A stretch of DNA of 64,000 bases, from assembly GCA_020636045.1 (NCBI GenBank), contig JACJYP010000004.1, positions 124,001 through 188,000 of the forward strand, given 5' to 3'. Of the stretch, positions 54,146 to 63,990 are shown piece after piece. Source of the DNA: Lewinellaceae bacterium. Lineage in GTDB: Bacteria > Bacteroidota > Bacteroidia > Chitinophagales > Saprospiraceae. How positions within the stretch are numbered: the first letter of the stretch is position 1; every line of letters begins with the position of its first letter. The position numbers and the translations under genes are program-made. The notes beneath the pieces are model-generated. The model was given only the letters and a program-made list of their open reading frames with translations. It made no database searches and had not been told where the DNA came from.

Positions 54146-55201
54146 ATGAGCAAATACCTGATTCTCCTGAGCATTGCACTGTGTATGCCATTTTTGGCAT
54201 ACGCTCAAAAAGACCGCAGCACCGACGAGTACAAGGTCGCAGCGATCGGGTTTTACAACCTGGAAAACCTGTTCGACACCATAGACTCCCCTACCACGAA
54301 TGACGCGGATTTTCTGCCTTATGGTCGTTTGCAGTGGAATACTGAAAAATATGTGTCCAAGCAGGCGAATATGGCAAAAGTGATCAGCCAACTCGCCACA
54401 GAAATGACTCCCGACGGTGTTGCCATTCTGGGCGTATCGGAAGTAGAGAACAGAAAAGTGCTGGAAGACCTTGTTGCGCAGCCGGATATCCGCGACCGTC
54501 ACTACCAGATCGTACATTTTGACTCGCCAGACGAGCGCGGCATCGATGTCGGCTTGCTCTATCAGCCGAAATATTTCACCCCCAGCAATGCAAAAGCATA
54601 CCCTGTATCGCTGAAAGATCCCAAAACGGGGGAAGAAGACTTTACGCGTGATATTCTGTATGTATCGGGCACTTTCGACGGCGATCCGATCCATATCATG
54701 GTAGGGCACTGGCCTTCCCGGCGCGGCGGAGAATCCGCCTCTGCATGGGCGCGTGCTGCGGCCGCCGGCGTTTGCCGCAGCATTGCCGACAGCCTGCTGG
54801 CAGTCGACCCCGAAGCTAAAATACTTGTCATGGGCGATCTGAATGACGACCCAACCAACAAGAGTGTAGCCACGGTGCTGAAAGCAAGGGGAAAGGTGCG
54901 CCAGATGAAGGACAAAGACCTGTACAACCCGATGTACGATCTTTATAAAAACGGCAGCGGCACCCTCGCCTATCGCGACGCCTGGAATCTATTCGACCAA
55001 ATGATCCTGTCGCAGGGCTTCGTGTCAAAATCGGCCGGAGGCTGGCAATTGTACAAAACAAAAGTATTTCGCCAGCCCTGGTTGCTCCAAACGGAGGGCG
55101 CATTTCGCGGATACCCCTTCCGCACATTCGTCGGCGACATCTTTCTGAACGGGTACAGCGATCACCTGCCCGTGTATCTGTTCTTTTTGAAGAAAAAATA
55201 A
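54146..55201 (+). CDS. Exported endonuclease/exonuclease/phosphatase-family protein
   Basis: The 351-residue product has a signal peptide (MSKYLILLSIALCMPFLAYAQ) and an EEP fold. The motif YNLENLFDTID carries the first metal asparagine/glutamate site. AILGVSEVENRKVLEDL has the metal glutamate, VMVGHWPSRRGG the catalytic histidine region, and LVMGDLNDDP and GYSDHLPVYLF close the active site. Family members cleave DNA/RNA or phosphoesters. Outside the cytoplasm it could free nucleotides for the divergent TonB/DUF5689 pair. That link is inference from position. Confidence 0.92.
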   Translation: MSKYLILLSIALCMPFLAYAQKDRSTDEYKVAAIGFYNLENLFDTIDSPTTNDADFLPYGRLQWNTEKYVSKQANMAKVISQLATEMTPDGVAILGVSEVENRKVLEDLVAQPDIRDRHYQIVHFDSPDERGIDVGLLYQPKYFTPSNAKAYPVSLKDPKTGEEDFTRDILYVSGTFDGDPIHIMVGHWPSRRGGESASAWARAAAAGVCRSIADSLLAVDPEAKILVMGDLNDDPTNKSVATVLKARGKVRQMKDKDLYNPMYDLYKNGSGTLAYRDAWNLFDQMILSQGFVSKSAGGWQLYKTKVFRQPWLLQTEGAFRGYPFRTFVGDIFLNGYSDHLPVYLFFLKKK

Positions 55202-55206
55202 CCGTT

Positions 55207-55779
55207 TTACCTGCGGTAAAGCCGCGCACAAAAGCGGCCTTCCGTTACGGGTGCCATCGGCCCGCCGCCGCTGAGCAACAGACCTGAAAAACGCCCTGTG
55301 ATGGTATCGTTACTGAATTGCAGGATCTCAATAGTCAGGTCATTGCTCACCTCGTTCGTCACGCCGGAATAATTGAGGGTGTCGCGCGGACTGAATTCCA
55401 CCCCGCCCCAGGCAAAGTTCTTCAGTTGCAGGAATGCGTAGGACGGTGTAAAGGGAAACGTATCGTTGTCTGCATCGAACTCAAATCCCAGTGCCATTCC
55501 GATGCCCGGCTGCACGGGATCGTCCTGTCGGATGATCTCCACGTAGTGTTTTTCCGTGTCGTACCAATTGCTCAGAGTATCCAGTTTTCGGTTGCTGAAG
55601 TTTCCGCGCAACAGGTAATTGCCGGCTCCTTTGCGCATGGGATACCTGAGCCACATTTCGCGATCCTTGAAAAAAAAATGAAAGCCCTCGTGTTCGCAAT
55701 CAGTGTGCAGCAGGCCCCTGTTCGCCGGTAAAGATGCGCACAAAAGGATCAGAGCAAGCGCCGCAATGCTTTTATGCAC
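55207..55779 (-). CDS. Exported protein of unknown function starting at GTG within valS
   Basis: I take the GTG at 55779, because translation from there starts with a signal peptide (VHKSIAALALILLCASLPA). The open frame continues upstream into valS on the same strand, in another frame, and is not coding there. The 190-residue product has DCEHEGFHFFF, WYDTEKHYVEIIRQDD and a beta-rich C-terminal half (LTIEILQFSNDTITGRFSGLL). No family recognised. The start overlaps the valS stop by 8 bases, so the two are probably translationally coupled. Confidence 0.7.
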   Translation of the reverse strand: MHKSIAALALILLCASLPANRGLLHTDCEHEGFHFFFKDREMWLRYPMRKGAGNYLLRGNFSNRKLDTLSNWYDTEKHYVEIIRQDDPVQPGIGMALGFEFDADNDTFPFTPSYAFLQLKNFAWGGVEFSPRDTLNYSGVTNEVSNDLTIEILQFSNDTITGRFSGLLLSGGGPMAPVTEGRFCARLYRR

Positions 55780-58453
55780 AACCCAGTTTGGACCGGCTTT
55801 CTTCCAGCAACTGAATGCGCGCCAACCCGTCAGCCAGTTTCTTTCGTTCATTTTCGACCACCTGCGCAGGAGCGCCGTTGACAAATTTCTCGTTGGACAA
55901 CTTGGACTCAATGGAACGGACGAATCCCCGCTGATATTCCAGTTCCTGTTTGATTTTTGCGCATTCTGCTTCCACATCGATCTCCTTGTTGAGCACAAGA
56001 TAGAACTGATCTGTTCCCGAAATGAATGAATTGGCGTTTTCAGGTTCTTTTTCAACCGCTTCTACCGGGTGGGTCACCGCCAGTTTGGCAATCATTTCTT
56101 TTATCCCGGATGTAGCAAACAGCGCCTCGACAGAAGGACTTTTTTGCGCAACAAACGCGACCGGCTCCTTGGGCTTGATCTGTTGTTGAATACGTATTTC
56201 ACGTATGCCCGATATGATCTCTTTGGCAGACTCTACTTTTTTGATCAATTCGGCATCCGCTTCTTTGCGGTTGGGATATGACTGCACAATACAGTCATCG
56301 CCGGCCTTCCGGTCACGCAACTGGTGCCAGATCTCTTCCGTGATAAAAGGCATGAACGGATGCAACACGATCATCAGATCGGAATAGAGATCGAGGGTCG
56401 ATTCATAGGTATTGCGATCGATCGGCTCGCCGTATCCCGGTTTGATCATTTCCAGGTACCAGGAGCAGAAATCATCCCAGATGAAACCGTAGAGTCCGAG
56501 CAAGGCCTCACTCAGGCGGAAATTGCGGAAGTCGGCCTCCATATCGGCCAGCAGTTGGTTGAATTTTTCTCTCAGCCAACGAACAGCCAGCGCATTTTTT
56601 TCTGCAACCGCTTCATTTTCAGCGGAATCGGCAACTTCCCAACCTTTCACCAGGCGCAGGGCATTCCACATCTTGTTGCAGAAGTTGCGACCGTTCTCGC
56701 AGAGTTTTTCATCGAACAGGATGTCGCCCCCGGCTGCCGCACTCGACATCAAGCCGTAGCGCACGCCGTCTGCCCCGAAATCATCGAGCAATTTGATGGC
56801 ATCGGGCGAGTTACCCAGCGACTTCGACATTTTGCGTCTTTGTTTGTCGCGCACCATGCCGGTAAAGTACACGGACTCGAACGGCCGCTGTCCCTTAAAT
56901 TCATATCCCGCCATGATCATGCGGGCCACCCAGAAAAAGATGATGTCCCATCCTGTGACAAGCACGCTGGTAGGATAATAGTATTTGACTTCGCCCTCGG
57001 GCTGATTAAAGCCGTCGAACACGCTGATAGGCCAGAGCCAGGAAGAAGCCCAGGTATCGAGTACATCTTCGTCCTGGCGCAGTTCATCGGCACCCAGGTT
57101 CGGGTTGCCGGTCTCTTTTCGCGCAATTTCCAGTGCTTCGGCAGCGGTAGCAGCCACAAACACTTTTGTTTCTTTGCTGAGCGCCTCCGATTTCAGGTAC
57201 CAGGCGGGAATGCGTTGTCCCCACCAGAGTTGTCTCGAAATGCACCAGTCGCGCAGGTTTTCCATCCAGTTGCGGTACAGGTTCTGGAAACTGGGCGGAT
57301 AAAACTTCACTTCTTCTTCAAGAACGGCCTTCAGAGCCGGCTCTCCGAGGCTGCTCATTTTTACAAACCACTGCAACGACAGTTTTGGCTCCACGACAAC
57401 CCCTGTGCGCTCCGAACGCCCGATATTGGTGACGTAATCTTCTGTTTTTACAAGGTTGCCGCTTTCTTCCAGCAATGGCTTCATGCGTTTGCGGGCCTCA
57501 AAACGATCAAGCCCAACGATCGGCGCAAAAGCGCATGATTCATTGATGCGACCGTCGTCAGTCAGAATATCGATCACTTCAAGTTGATGGCGCTGTCCGA
57601 CTTCATAGTCGTTCTGATCGTGCGCCGGCGTGATTTTGAGAGCGCCTGTTCCAAATTCAATGTCCACATAATCGTCTGCGATTACAGGTATAAGTTTGTC
57701 GATCAGGGGGATCCGTACTTTTTTCCCGACCAGATGACCGTATCGCCCGTCTTTGGGATTGACCGCGACCGCCACGTCGGCAAAAATGGTCTCAGGGCGC
57801 TGCGTGGCGATCACCAGGCCTTCACTTGCAGAGTCTTCCGGCAAATACCGAATATGGAACAGTTGCGCCTGTTCTTCCTGATACAGCACCTCTTCATTTG
57901 ACAATACGGTTTTCGCCTCCGGGTCCCAGTTGACCATGCGCAACCCGCGATACAATTTATCTTTGTTAAACAGGTCAACAAATACCCGGATCACATCGTC
58001 ATAGTAGCCTTTATCCATTGTAAATGCAGTACGCTCCCAGTCGCAGGAGGCGCCGAGTTTGCGCAACTGGCGCAGGATGATCCCGCCGTATTTTTCTTTC
58101 CACTGGTAAGCATACTCCATGAACTGCTCTCTGCTCAGGTCCGCCTTCCGCAGTTTCTTTTCTTCTCGAAGCCAGCGCACCACCTTGGCTTCCGTTGCGA
58201 TACTGGCATGGTCGGTGCCGGGCACCCAGCAGGCGTTTTTACCGTCGAGCCGGGCCTTGCGGATCAGGATATCCTGGATGGTATTGTTCAACATGTGCCC
58301 CATATGCAGCACACCCGTGACATTCGGTGGCGGTATTACGATGGTAAATGACTCACGGTCGTCAGGCACGGACCTGAAATAGCCACGGCTTTCCCAGTGA
58401 GCATACCAGCGTTCTTCGGTGTCGGCAGGATTGTATCGGGTGGATAATTCCAT
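55772..58453 (-). CDS. valS: Valine-tRNA ligase
   Basis: The 893-residue class I enzyme has the HIGH-type motif PPPNVTGVLHMGHML near the N-terminus and KMSKS at about 541-545, flanked by RDKQRRKMSKSLGNSPDAIK-type sequence. The editing (CP1) domain has AVAVNPKDGRYGHLVGKK and GTGALKITPAHDQNDYEVG. The C-terminal part ends in the coiled coil typical of ValRS (AKIKQELEYQRGFVRSIESK then LADGLARIQLLEESRSK). Length is normal. A small exported-protein gene overlaps its stop. Confidence 0.97.
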   Translation of the reverse strand: MELSTRYNPADTEERWYAHWESRGYFRSVPDDRESFTIVIPPPNVTGVLHMGHMLNNTIQDILIRKARLDGKNACWVPGTDHASIATEAKVVRWLREEKKLRKADLSREQFMEYAYQWKEKYGGIILRQLRKLGASCDWERTAFTMDKGYYDDVIRVFVDLFNKDKLYRGLRMVNWDPEAKTVLSNEEVLYQEEQAQLFHIRYLPEDSASEGLVIATQRPETIFADVAVAVNPKDGRYGHLVGKKVRIPLIDKLIPVIADDYVDIEFGTGALKITPAHDQNDYEVGQRHQLEVIDILTDDGRINESCAFAPIVGLDRFEARKRMKPLLEESGNLVKTEDYVTNIGRSERTGVVVEPKLSLQWFVKMSSLGEPALKAVLEEEVKFYPPSFQNLYRNWMENLRDWCISRQLWWGQRIPAWYLKSEALSKETKVFVAATAAEALEIARKETGNPNLGADELRQDEDVLDTWASSWLWPISVFDGFNQPEGEVKYYYPTSVLVTGWDIIFFWVARMIMAGYEFKGQRPFESVYFTGMVRDKQRRKMSKSLGNSPDAIKLLDDFGADGVRYGLMSSAAAGGDILFDEKLCENGRNFCNKMWNALRLVKGWEVADSAENEAVAEKNALAVRWLREKFNQLLADMEADFRNFRLSEALLGLYGFIWDDFCSWYLEMIKPGYGEPIDRNTYESTLDLYSDLMIVLHPFMPFITEEIWHQLRDRKAGDDCIVQSYPNRKEADAELIKKVESAKEIISGIREIRIQQQIKPKEPVAFVAQKSPSVEALFATSGIKEMIAKLAVTHPVEAVEKEPENANSFISGTDQFYLVLNKEIDVEAECAKIKQELEYQRGFVRSIESKLSNEKFVNGAPAQVVENERKKLADGLARIQLLEESRSKLGCA

Positions 58454-58553
58454 ATATTATGTTCAGTTGCAAATGGTCGTCAAACTCCCAATTATGTTCG
58501 GATGGTTGTCAAAAATGTGCCTTTCCTCAGATCAATATTCCGAAAAAGCGCGG

Positions 58554-58561
58554 CAAAGGTA
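58554..58561 (-). promoter_or_regulatory. -7 element for valS
   Basis: The minus strand reads TACCTTTG, 101 bases before the valS start. The -33 box is unclear. Confidence 0.4.
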
Positions 58562-58676
58562 ACGCGATCATTCGTTTTAGAAAAGGAACACGCACGCTCC
58601 CCTTTTAAAAACACGCATTGAAAGAACGGCTGGCAAAGCAATAAGGTTTCAGGAGTCTTTACTGATGCATTATAAC

Positions 58677-58711
58677 AAAAGAGCCCCCGGACTATTGCCG
58701 TCCGGGGGCTC
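58677..58711 (-). terminator. Intrinsic terminator of the OmpA-TSP3 gene
   Basis: Arms 58681-58692 and 58700-58711 pair perfectly (12 bp, GC-rich) around a 7-base loop, followed on the minus strand by TTTTGTT. It lies 24 bases after the gene's end at 58735. Confidence 0.85.
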
Positions 58712-58734
58712 TCATTTGTAACCGTTACCGGATG

Positions 58735-60162
58735 TTATTTGACGAACAGTTCAAATACCACACGGCGGTTCTGGGAACGGCCTGCGGCAGTCGCGTTGTC
58801 GGCAACAGGTTGCGTTTCGCCGAACCCGGCATGACTCATCCTTCCGGCATCGATGCCTTTGCTAACCAGGTAGTCGTAGCAGGTTTTGGCGCGGCGCTCG
58901 GAAAGGCTCTGGTTCATCTTGTCATCGCCCGTGCTGTCGGTGTGTCCGCTGATGCTAAGGTTGTATTCCGGGTATTGATTCATAACAGACACCACCTCAT
59001 CGAGAATAGCATATGACTTCGTCAGCAGGGTCGCCTTTCCCGAAGCGAACTGCACCAGTTTAACGGCACGCTCCAGTTTGGCTTTGTCTTCCGCTTTGAT
59101 CTCGGGACATCCTTTGTTGCTGATCGGGCCTGCTTTATCGGGGCAACGGTCGTCTTTGTCAGCCAGGCCGTCGCCGTCGCGGTCAGGGCACCCCATCATC
59201 GCAGCGGTGCCTTTTTCGTCGGGGCATTGGTCGTCGCCATCGGCAATACCATCGCCGTCGCGGTCAGGACAGCCGTTCAGGCTGGCCAGCCCTTTTGTAT
59301 CCGGGCAGCGGTCGTTCCGGTCGATCACACCGTCGCCGTCGCGGTCAGGACAGCCAGCGGTAGCAGCAGGACCCGGTTCGGTCGGGCATTCGTCTTCTCT
59401 GTCGGCAATACCGTCATTATCGGTGTCGGGGCAACCTTGCAATGCAGCCACACCAGCCTCGTCAGGGCACTGGTCGTCGCCGTCGGCGATGCCGTCTCCA
59501 TCGCGGTCAGGGCAACCCATCAGTTCGGCCACACCGGGAACATCGGGACACTTATCGGTCACATCGAGGATGCCGTCGCCATCTTTGTCAGCCGGCGGTT
59601 CCGGCTCTTCTTCGCCACCGAAATAAACTGTAGCGCCGATCCCGTGGTGCCATCCCGGACGATTTTCAAGTGAAAAACGGAATTGTGTCGTCACATTTAA
59701 GAACACGTCGTCGATAAAGCGCAGGTTCAGACCAATACCTGCAGGGATATTGAAGTCGAAAAAGTCATCGTCGACGTTCCAGGAAGAGCCGATGCCGAGT
59801 TGCACGAAGGGGTTGATCACCCGGGAATATTTTCCGATGTTGTATTGTGCCAGGGCGTCCAGATTAAACAACAGTTCATTTTTGCTGAGCAGGCCGCTCG
59901 GCTCGAGAATCCTGCGAGCCGTACCTACTTTCACGGGAATCACCAGCCAGGTGTGACCGTCGAGACGGCGATTATAGGCCAGTTCGATGCCGCGGCCATT
60001 TGTTTGCAGAACATCCGACCAATCCTTCCATGCCGGTTCGGGATTGTCGTAATTGTACCAGAGCGTGCGGAAAGTGAGGCCGTGTTTTGGCTGGGCTATG
60101 GCCTCACTTTGCACAAGCATTAAGCAAATGGCAATAAGAAAAATGGTAAAAAGGTGCTTCAT
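58735..60162 (-). CDS. OmpA-family outer-membrane protein with thrombospondin type 3 repeats
   Basis: I place the start at ATG 60162 (MKHLFTIFLIAICLML), a signal peptide; an upstream ATG at 60195 adds 11 residues. The mature 450 residues have an N-terminal beta domain that is probably membrane-embedded. Then come six 27-residue calcium-binding TSP3-type repeats (CPDRDGDGIADGDDQ) and a C-terminal OmpA domain with NLSISGHTDSTGDDKMNQ-type peptidoglycan-binding sequence. It probably ties the outer membrane to the wall. The repeats are near-identical at DNA level. Confidence 0.95.
   Translation of the reverse strand: MKHLFTIFLIAICLMLVQSEAIAQPKHGLTFRTLWYNYDNPEPAWKDWSDVLQTNGRGIELAYNRRLDGHTWLVIPVKVGTARRILEPSGLLSKNELLFNLDALAQYNIGKYSRVINPFVQLGIGSSWNVDDDFFDFNIPAGIGLNLRFIDDVFLNVTTQFRFSLENRPGWHHGIGATVYFGGEEEPEPPADKDGDGILDVTDKCPDVPGVAELMGCPDRDGDGIADGDDQCPDEAGVAALQGCPDTDNDGIADREDECPTEPGPAATAGCPDRDGDGVIDRNDRCPDTKGLASLNGCPDRDGDGIADGDDQCPDEKGTAAMMGCPDRDGDGLADKDDRCPDKAGPISNKGCPEIKAEDKAKLERAVKLVQFASGKATLLTKSYAILDEVVSVMNQYPEYNLSISGHTDSTGDDKMNQSLSERRAKTCYDYLVSKGIDAGRMSHAGFGETQPVADNATAAGRSQNRRVVFELFVK
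59110..59595. repeat. Six 81-base tandem units in the OmpA-TSP3 gene
   Basis: Six units of 27 codons each encode the TSP3 repeats. The aspartate-rich first half (DGDGIADGDDQ) is close to identical between units. Copy number could change by recombination. Confidence 0.8.
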
Positions 60163-60313
60163 AATTGATTGGTTTAATTTCAAGAAAGTTTGCATGCTTC
60201 GTCGTCCAAATGTAGGAACAGTTGTCGATTTAACACAAATTTTTTGAAGCAGTATTGTTGGGAAATTTGAAAACTACTTGCCGCCAAATTCGCGCCTGTT
60301 AGTAACTTGCCCT

Positions 60314-60343
60314 TTTGCTTTTTTAGGGTAAACCCTATTTTCG
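60314..60343 (+). promoter_or_regulatory. Candidate promoter of smc
   Basis: TTTG (60314-60317), 18 bases, then TATTTTCG (60336-60343), one mismatch from TAnnTTTG. A short AGGGT/ACCCT inverted repeat lies between the boxes and could be an operator. It is about 95 bases before the ATG. Confidence 0.35.
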
Positions 60344-60438
60344 CCCGCTTTTTGCAGACAATAAACCTGCACAATGCCGTACCGCCGGTGAAGCAGCAGC
60401 CCCGCATCAACCTACAGGAGTGAACTCAGGAACACACC

Positions 60439-63400
60439 ATGCGACTTAAGTCATTAGAGATCAAAGGATTCAAAAGTTTTGCCAACGAAACCGTACTCCA
60501 CTTCAATTCGGATGTCACGGGCGTGGTCGGGCCCAATGGATCGGGCAAAAGCAATGTTGTAGACGCTATTCGCTGGGTGCTGGGAGAACAAAAAAGCAGT
60601 CAACTCCGCCTCGACAAAATGGCTTCCGTGATATTTAACGGAACGAAAAAACGCAAAGAGGGGCAGGTCGCGCAGGTCACCCTGACCTTTGATAACACAA
60701 AAAATATTCTCCCGACCGACTACAGTTCTGTCAGTGTCACCCGCATCCTTTACCGGAGCGGTGAAAGCGAATACCGCCTCAACGGCGTCACCTGCCGTTT
60801 GAAAGACATTACTTCCCTGCTGCTCGACACGGGTATCGGTCCTGATTCGTATGCCATCATTGCGCTCAACATGGTAGAAGACCTGCTCAGCGACCGCGAG
60901 GCGGCACGCCGGAAGATGTTCGAGCAGGCGGCAGGCGTCAGCAAATACAAAGCGCGCAAACACGAGACCCAACTCAAACTCGAAGCCACCACTGCCGATC
61001 TCGATCGTGTGGAAGACCTGCTGTTCGAGATCGAGGACCAGTTGAAAAAACTCGAAAAGCAGGCCGAGCGCGCCCAGAAGTATTACGCACTGAAAGACGA
61101 ATACAAAAAATTGAGTATCGAACTCGCCGTGCACAATCTGTCCCTTCACAAGAAGACGTTCAAGGAAATGGAGGATCAGATCGCGCGGGAGGAGGACAAC
61201 TACCGGGGCACGGAAGCCCAGGCAAGGTTGCTGGAAGCCGATATTGAGGCAAAAAGAAAGAGCCATACCGATAAGGAAAGTTCGCTCAGCGAACAACAGC
61301 AGGACGTAAATCGCCTCACCGGGCGCATTCGCGGCAAGGAGAATGAAAAAAGCATGCTTCAGCAGAAGCTGACCTTTATAGAAAACGACATCCGCCGCAT
61401 TGAAGACCAGTCGGTGCGCAATAACGGCCAGTTACAGGGACTGGGAGTGGAAATTGAAGGTTACCAGACCGATCTCAACCACGAGCGCAATCTGGAAGCG
61501 GAACTGGAAACATCACTGGCCCAGGCACAAAAGATGCTCGAGGAAGTGCGTTCAGAGCATAACCTCTTAAAAGGCAATCTCGATGAATTTGTAAAAGAAC
61601 AGCAGGGGCTCGAGCGCGAGTTGGTGGAACTGGAAAAGCAAAAGGCTATTCAGTCCAACCAGATCGAAAACCTGCGCCGCGATGTGCAACGCACCCTTTC
61701 GGATATCGCTACCCGCCGGACAGAGATGACGGCGCTGGAACAAAACATCGGCGAACTCGGCAAGTCGGAACAAACATTGCTCAAAAAGATCGGCCAACTG
61801 GAAGAGTCGGAAAACAAACGCAAAGCCGACATCGCGGAAGCAGAAAAGCAACAGGACGTTCTGGTAAAAAAACTCGCCGACCACAACCGCCTGCTCGACG
61901 CAAAGCGCAACGAGTTCAAACTCACCAAAAGCATGGTGGAGTCGCTGGAAGGGTTTCCCGAGAGCATTAAATTCCTGAGCCAGCAAAAGGAATGGGCTAA
62001 AAACTGTCCCCTGCTGTCCGACCTCATATACGTTCGGGAAGAGTACCGCGTAGTGATCGAAAACTACCTGGAACAGTACCTGAATTATTATGTGGTGCCC
62101 AACGCAGACGAGGCCATGAAGGCGATCGCACTGCTCGGACAAAGCCAGAAAGGCCGCGCCAATTTTTTCCTGCTCGACGCCTTCAAGGACTACCAGCCGC
62201 CGTTGGCACTGCTGCCCGGAGGTGTCAGGGCTGTCGAACTGGTGGAAGTAGAACCCCAATACCGTCCGCTCGTAGAGTATTTACTCGAAAACGTACTGGT
62301 ATCGGACGAGCCCAATCCGCCCGCACAACTTGCGCAATCCGAAGTAGTGATGCTCTCTAAAACGGGCACCTACGTGCGGCGCAAGTTCAGCCTGAGCGGC
62401 GGCTCTGTCGGCCTGTTTGAAGGAAAAAAGATCGGCAGGAAGAAGAACCTGGAGATACTTGAAACAGACATCAAAAAACTGGAATCCACTGAGAACCAGT
62501 TGAATAACCAGTTGGCTACCCTGCGCACCCATCTGCAAAGCCTGAAAGCCGACGACCGCAGCGAGGCGCTTCGCGGCGAGCGCGAAGCGCTGAACCGCAT
62601 CAGCCAGGAAAAAACCGGCATGCAGGCAAAACTGGATAATATCGCCGCATTTGTAGCCAATTTCGACGCACAGGCAGGCGACTTCAATGAGCGTATCGAG
62701 GCACTGACCGGCAGCAATGCGCAGATAGAGGCCGACTTACAGGTGAAACAAAAGGCTGCCGATGCCGTGCGGGAGCGCCTGAGCAGCGCCGACGGGTCGT
62801 TCCGCGATGTTGCGGAGCAACTCAGCCAGGCCTCGCAGGAGTTCAACCAGAAAAACATCGAGTTCATCCGGCAGCAAAACAAGGTCAACGCATTCCGACA
62901 GGAACTGGGATTCCGCGAAAACAGGCGCGACGATCTTCAGCGCCAGTTGACCGAAGCGCAAAACACCCTGGCCCGCAACCGCGAGGAGGTATCGCTGATC
63001 CAGGAAGACATCCTGCGCATAGAAACAGAACTCGGCGCCGCCTATGAGGAGAAAAAACAAAAGGAAGCGTCGCTGAGCGAGGTTGAACAAACCTATTTCA
63101 AGGCGCGCAACGAGATCCACGAACTGGAGAACAAGCAGCGCGACAATTTCAGGAAACAGCAGGACCTGCAGGTCTTGATCAACCGCCTCAAGGAGAAATT
63201 CTCCGACGTCAAGTTCGAGATCACCGCCATCGGCGAACGGCTGCGGGTCGAATTCGGCATGGGCGTCAACGATGTGATCAATCAGGAGCCCGATCCGGCG
63301 TATCAACGCGAAGCGCTCGAGCGCGATGTCAACAACCTCAAACGCAGGCTGGACACCTACGGTGAAGTGAACCCGATGGCCATCGAAGCGTACAACGAGA

Positions 63401-63990
63401 TCAAAGAACGCTACGATACCATTGCCCGTCAGCGCGATGACATCCTGAATGCCAAGGAGAATTTGCTCCAGACCATGAAAGAGATCGAGGAAACCGCTAC
63501 CCAGCGTTTTCTTGAATCCTTTGCCCAGGTGCGGGAGAACTTCATCGGCGTGTTCCGCACCCTGTTTACCGAAGAAGATACCGCCGACTTGCTGCTGACC
63601 AACCCCGACAACCCGCTGGAGTCGGACATCAGCATCATAGCAAAGCCGAAAGGGAAACGCCCGCAGACGATCGCACAACTTTCCGGCGGAGAAAAGACAC
63701 TGACCGCGACAGCCTTGTTGTTTGCCCTTTACCTTCTCAAACCCGCCCCTTTCTGTATATTCGACGAGGTGGATGCACCGCTGGACGACGCCAACATTGA
63801 AAAGTTCAACCGGATCATCCGGCAGTTTTCAAAAGAATCGCAGTTCATCGTCGTCACGCACAACAAGGCCACCATGGCTGCCGTGGACACCATTTATGGC
63901 GTTTATATGCCGGAACAGGGCGTGTCGGCGGTCACACCGGTAGATTTCAGGAAACTCGGCCACGAAGCGATGGTTTTCGAAGCCGGGTAA
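60439..63990 (+). CDS. smc: Chromosome segregation protein SMC
   Basis: The 1183-residue product has the ABC-type head split at both ends: Walker A VGPNGSGKSNVVDAIRWVLGE at the N-terminus, and signature LSGGEKTLTATALLFALYL with Walker B FCIFDEVDAPLDDANIEKF at the C-terminus. Two long coiled coils (about 170-510 and 670-1010) flank a hinge around 520-660 (EGFPESIKFLSQQKEW onward, LLLPGGVRAVELVEV). It forms the condensin-like loop-extruding complex that compacts and separates chromosomes, loaded in many bacteria by ParB. Gene partners scpA and scpB are not in the window. Start at 60439 matches the family (MRLKSLEIKGFKSFAN). Confidence 0.97.
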   Translation: MRLKSLEIKGFKSFANETVLHFNSDVTGVVGPNGSGKSNVVDAIRWVLGEQKSSQLRLDKMASVIFNGTKKRKEGQVAQVTLTFDNTKNILPTDYSSVSVTRILYRSGESEYRLNGVTCRLKDITSLLLDTGIGPDSYAIIALNMVEDLLSDREAARRKMFEQAAGVSKYKARKHETQLKLEATTADLDRVEDLLFEIEDQLKKLEKQAERAQKYYALKDEYKKLSIELAVHNLSLHKKTFKEMEDQIAREEDNYRGTEAQARLLEADIEAKRKSHTDKESSLSEQQQDVNRLTGRIRGKENEKSMLQQKLTFIENDIRRIEDQSVRNNGQLQGLGVEIEGYQTDLNHERNLEAELETSLAQAQKMLEEVRSEHNLLKGNLDEFVKEQQGLERELVELEKQKAIQSNQIENLRRDVQRTLSDIATRRTEMTALEQNIGELGKSEQTLLKKIGQLEESENKRKADIAEAEKQQDVLVKKLADHNRLLDAKRNEFKLTKSMVESLEGFPESIKFLSQQKEWAKNCPLLSDLIYVREEYRVVIENYLEQYLNYYVVPNADEAMKAIALLGQSQKGRANFFLLDAFKDYQPPLALLPGGVRAVELVEVEPQYRPLVEYLLENVLVSDEPNPPAQLAQSEVVMLSKTGTYVRRKFSLSGGSVGLFEGKKIGRKKNLEILETDIKKLESTENQLNNQLATLRTHLQSLKADDRSEALRGEREALNRISQEKTGMQAKLDNIAAFVANFDAQAGDFNERIEALTGSNAQIEADLQVKQKAADAVRERLSSADGSFRDVAEQLSQASQEFNQKNIEFIRQQNKVNAFRQELGFRENRRDDLQRQLTEAQNTLARNREEVSLIQEDILRIETELGAAYEEKKQKEASLSEVEQTYFKARNEIHELENKQRDNFRKQQDLQVLINRLKEKFSDVKFEITAIGERLRVEFGMGVNDVINQEPDPAYQREALERDVNNLKRRLDTYGEVNPMAIEAYNEIKERYDTIARQRDDILNAKENLLQTMKEIEETATQRFLESFAQVRENFIGVFRTLFTEEDTADLLLTNPDNPLESDISIIAKPKGKRPQTIAQLSGGEKTLTATALLFALYLLKPAPFCIFDEVDAPLDDANIEKFNRIIRQFSKESQFIVVTHNKATMAAVDTIYGVYMPEQGVSAVTPVDFRKLGHEAMVFEAG

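Noticed and set aside
59110..59595. Regular 81-base repeats resembling a CRISPR array
   Set aside because: The units are in frame, encode TSP3 calcium-binding repeats and have no unique spacers.
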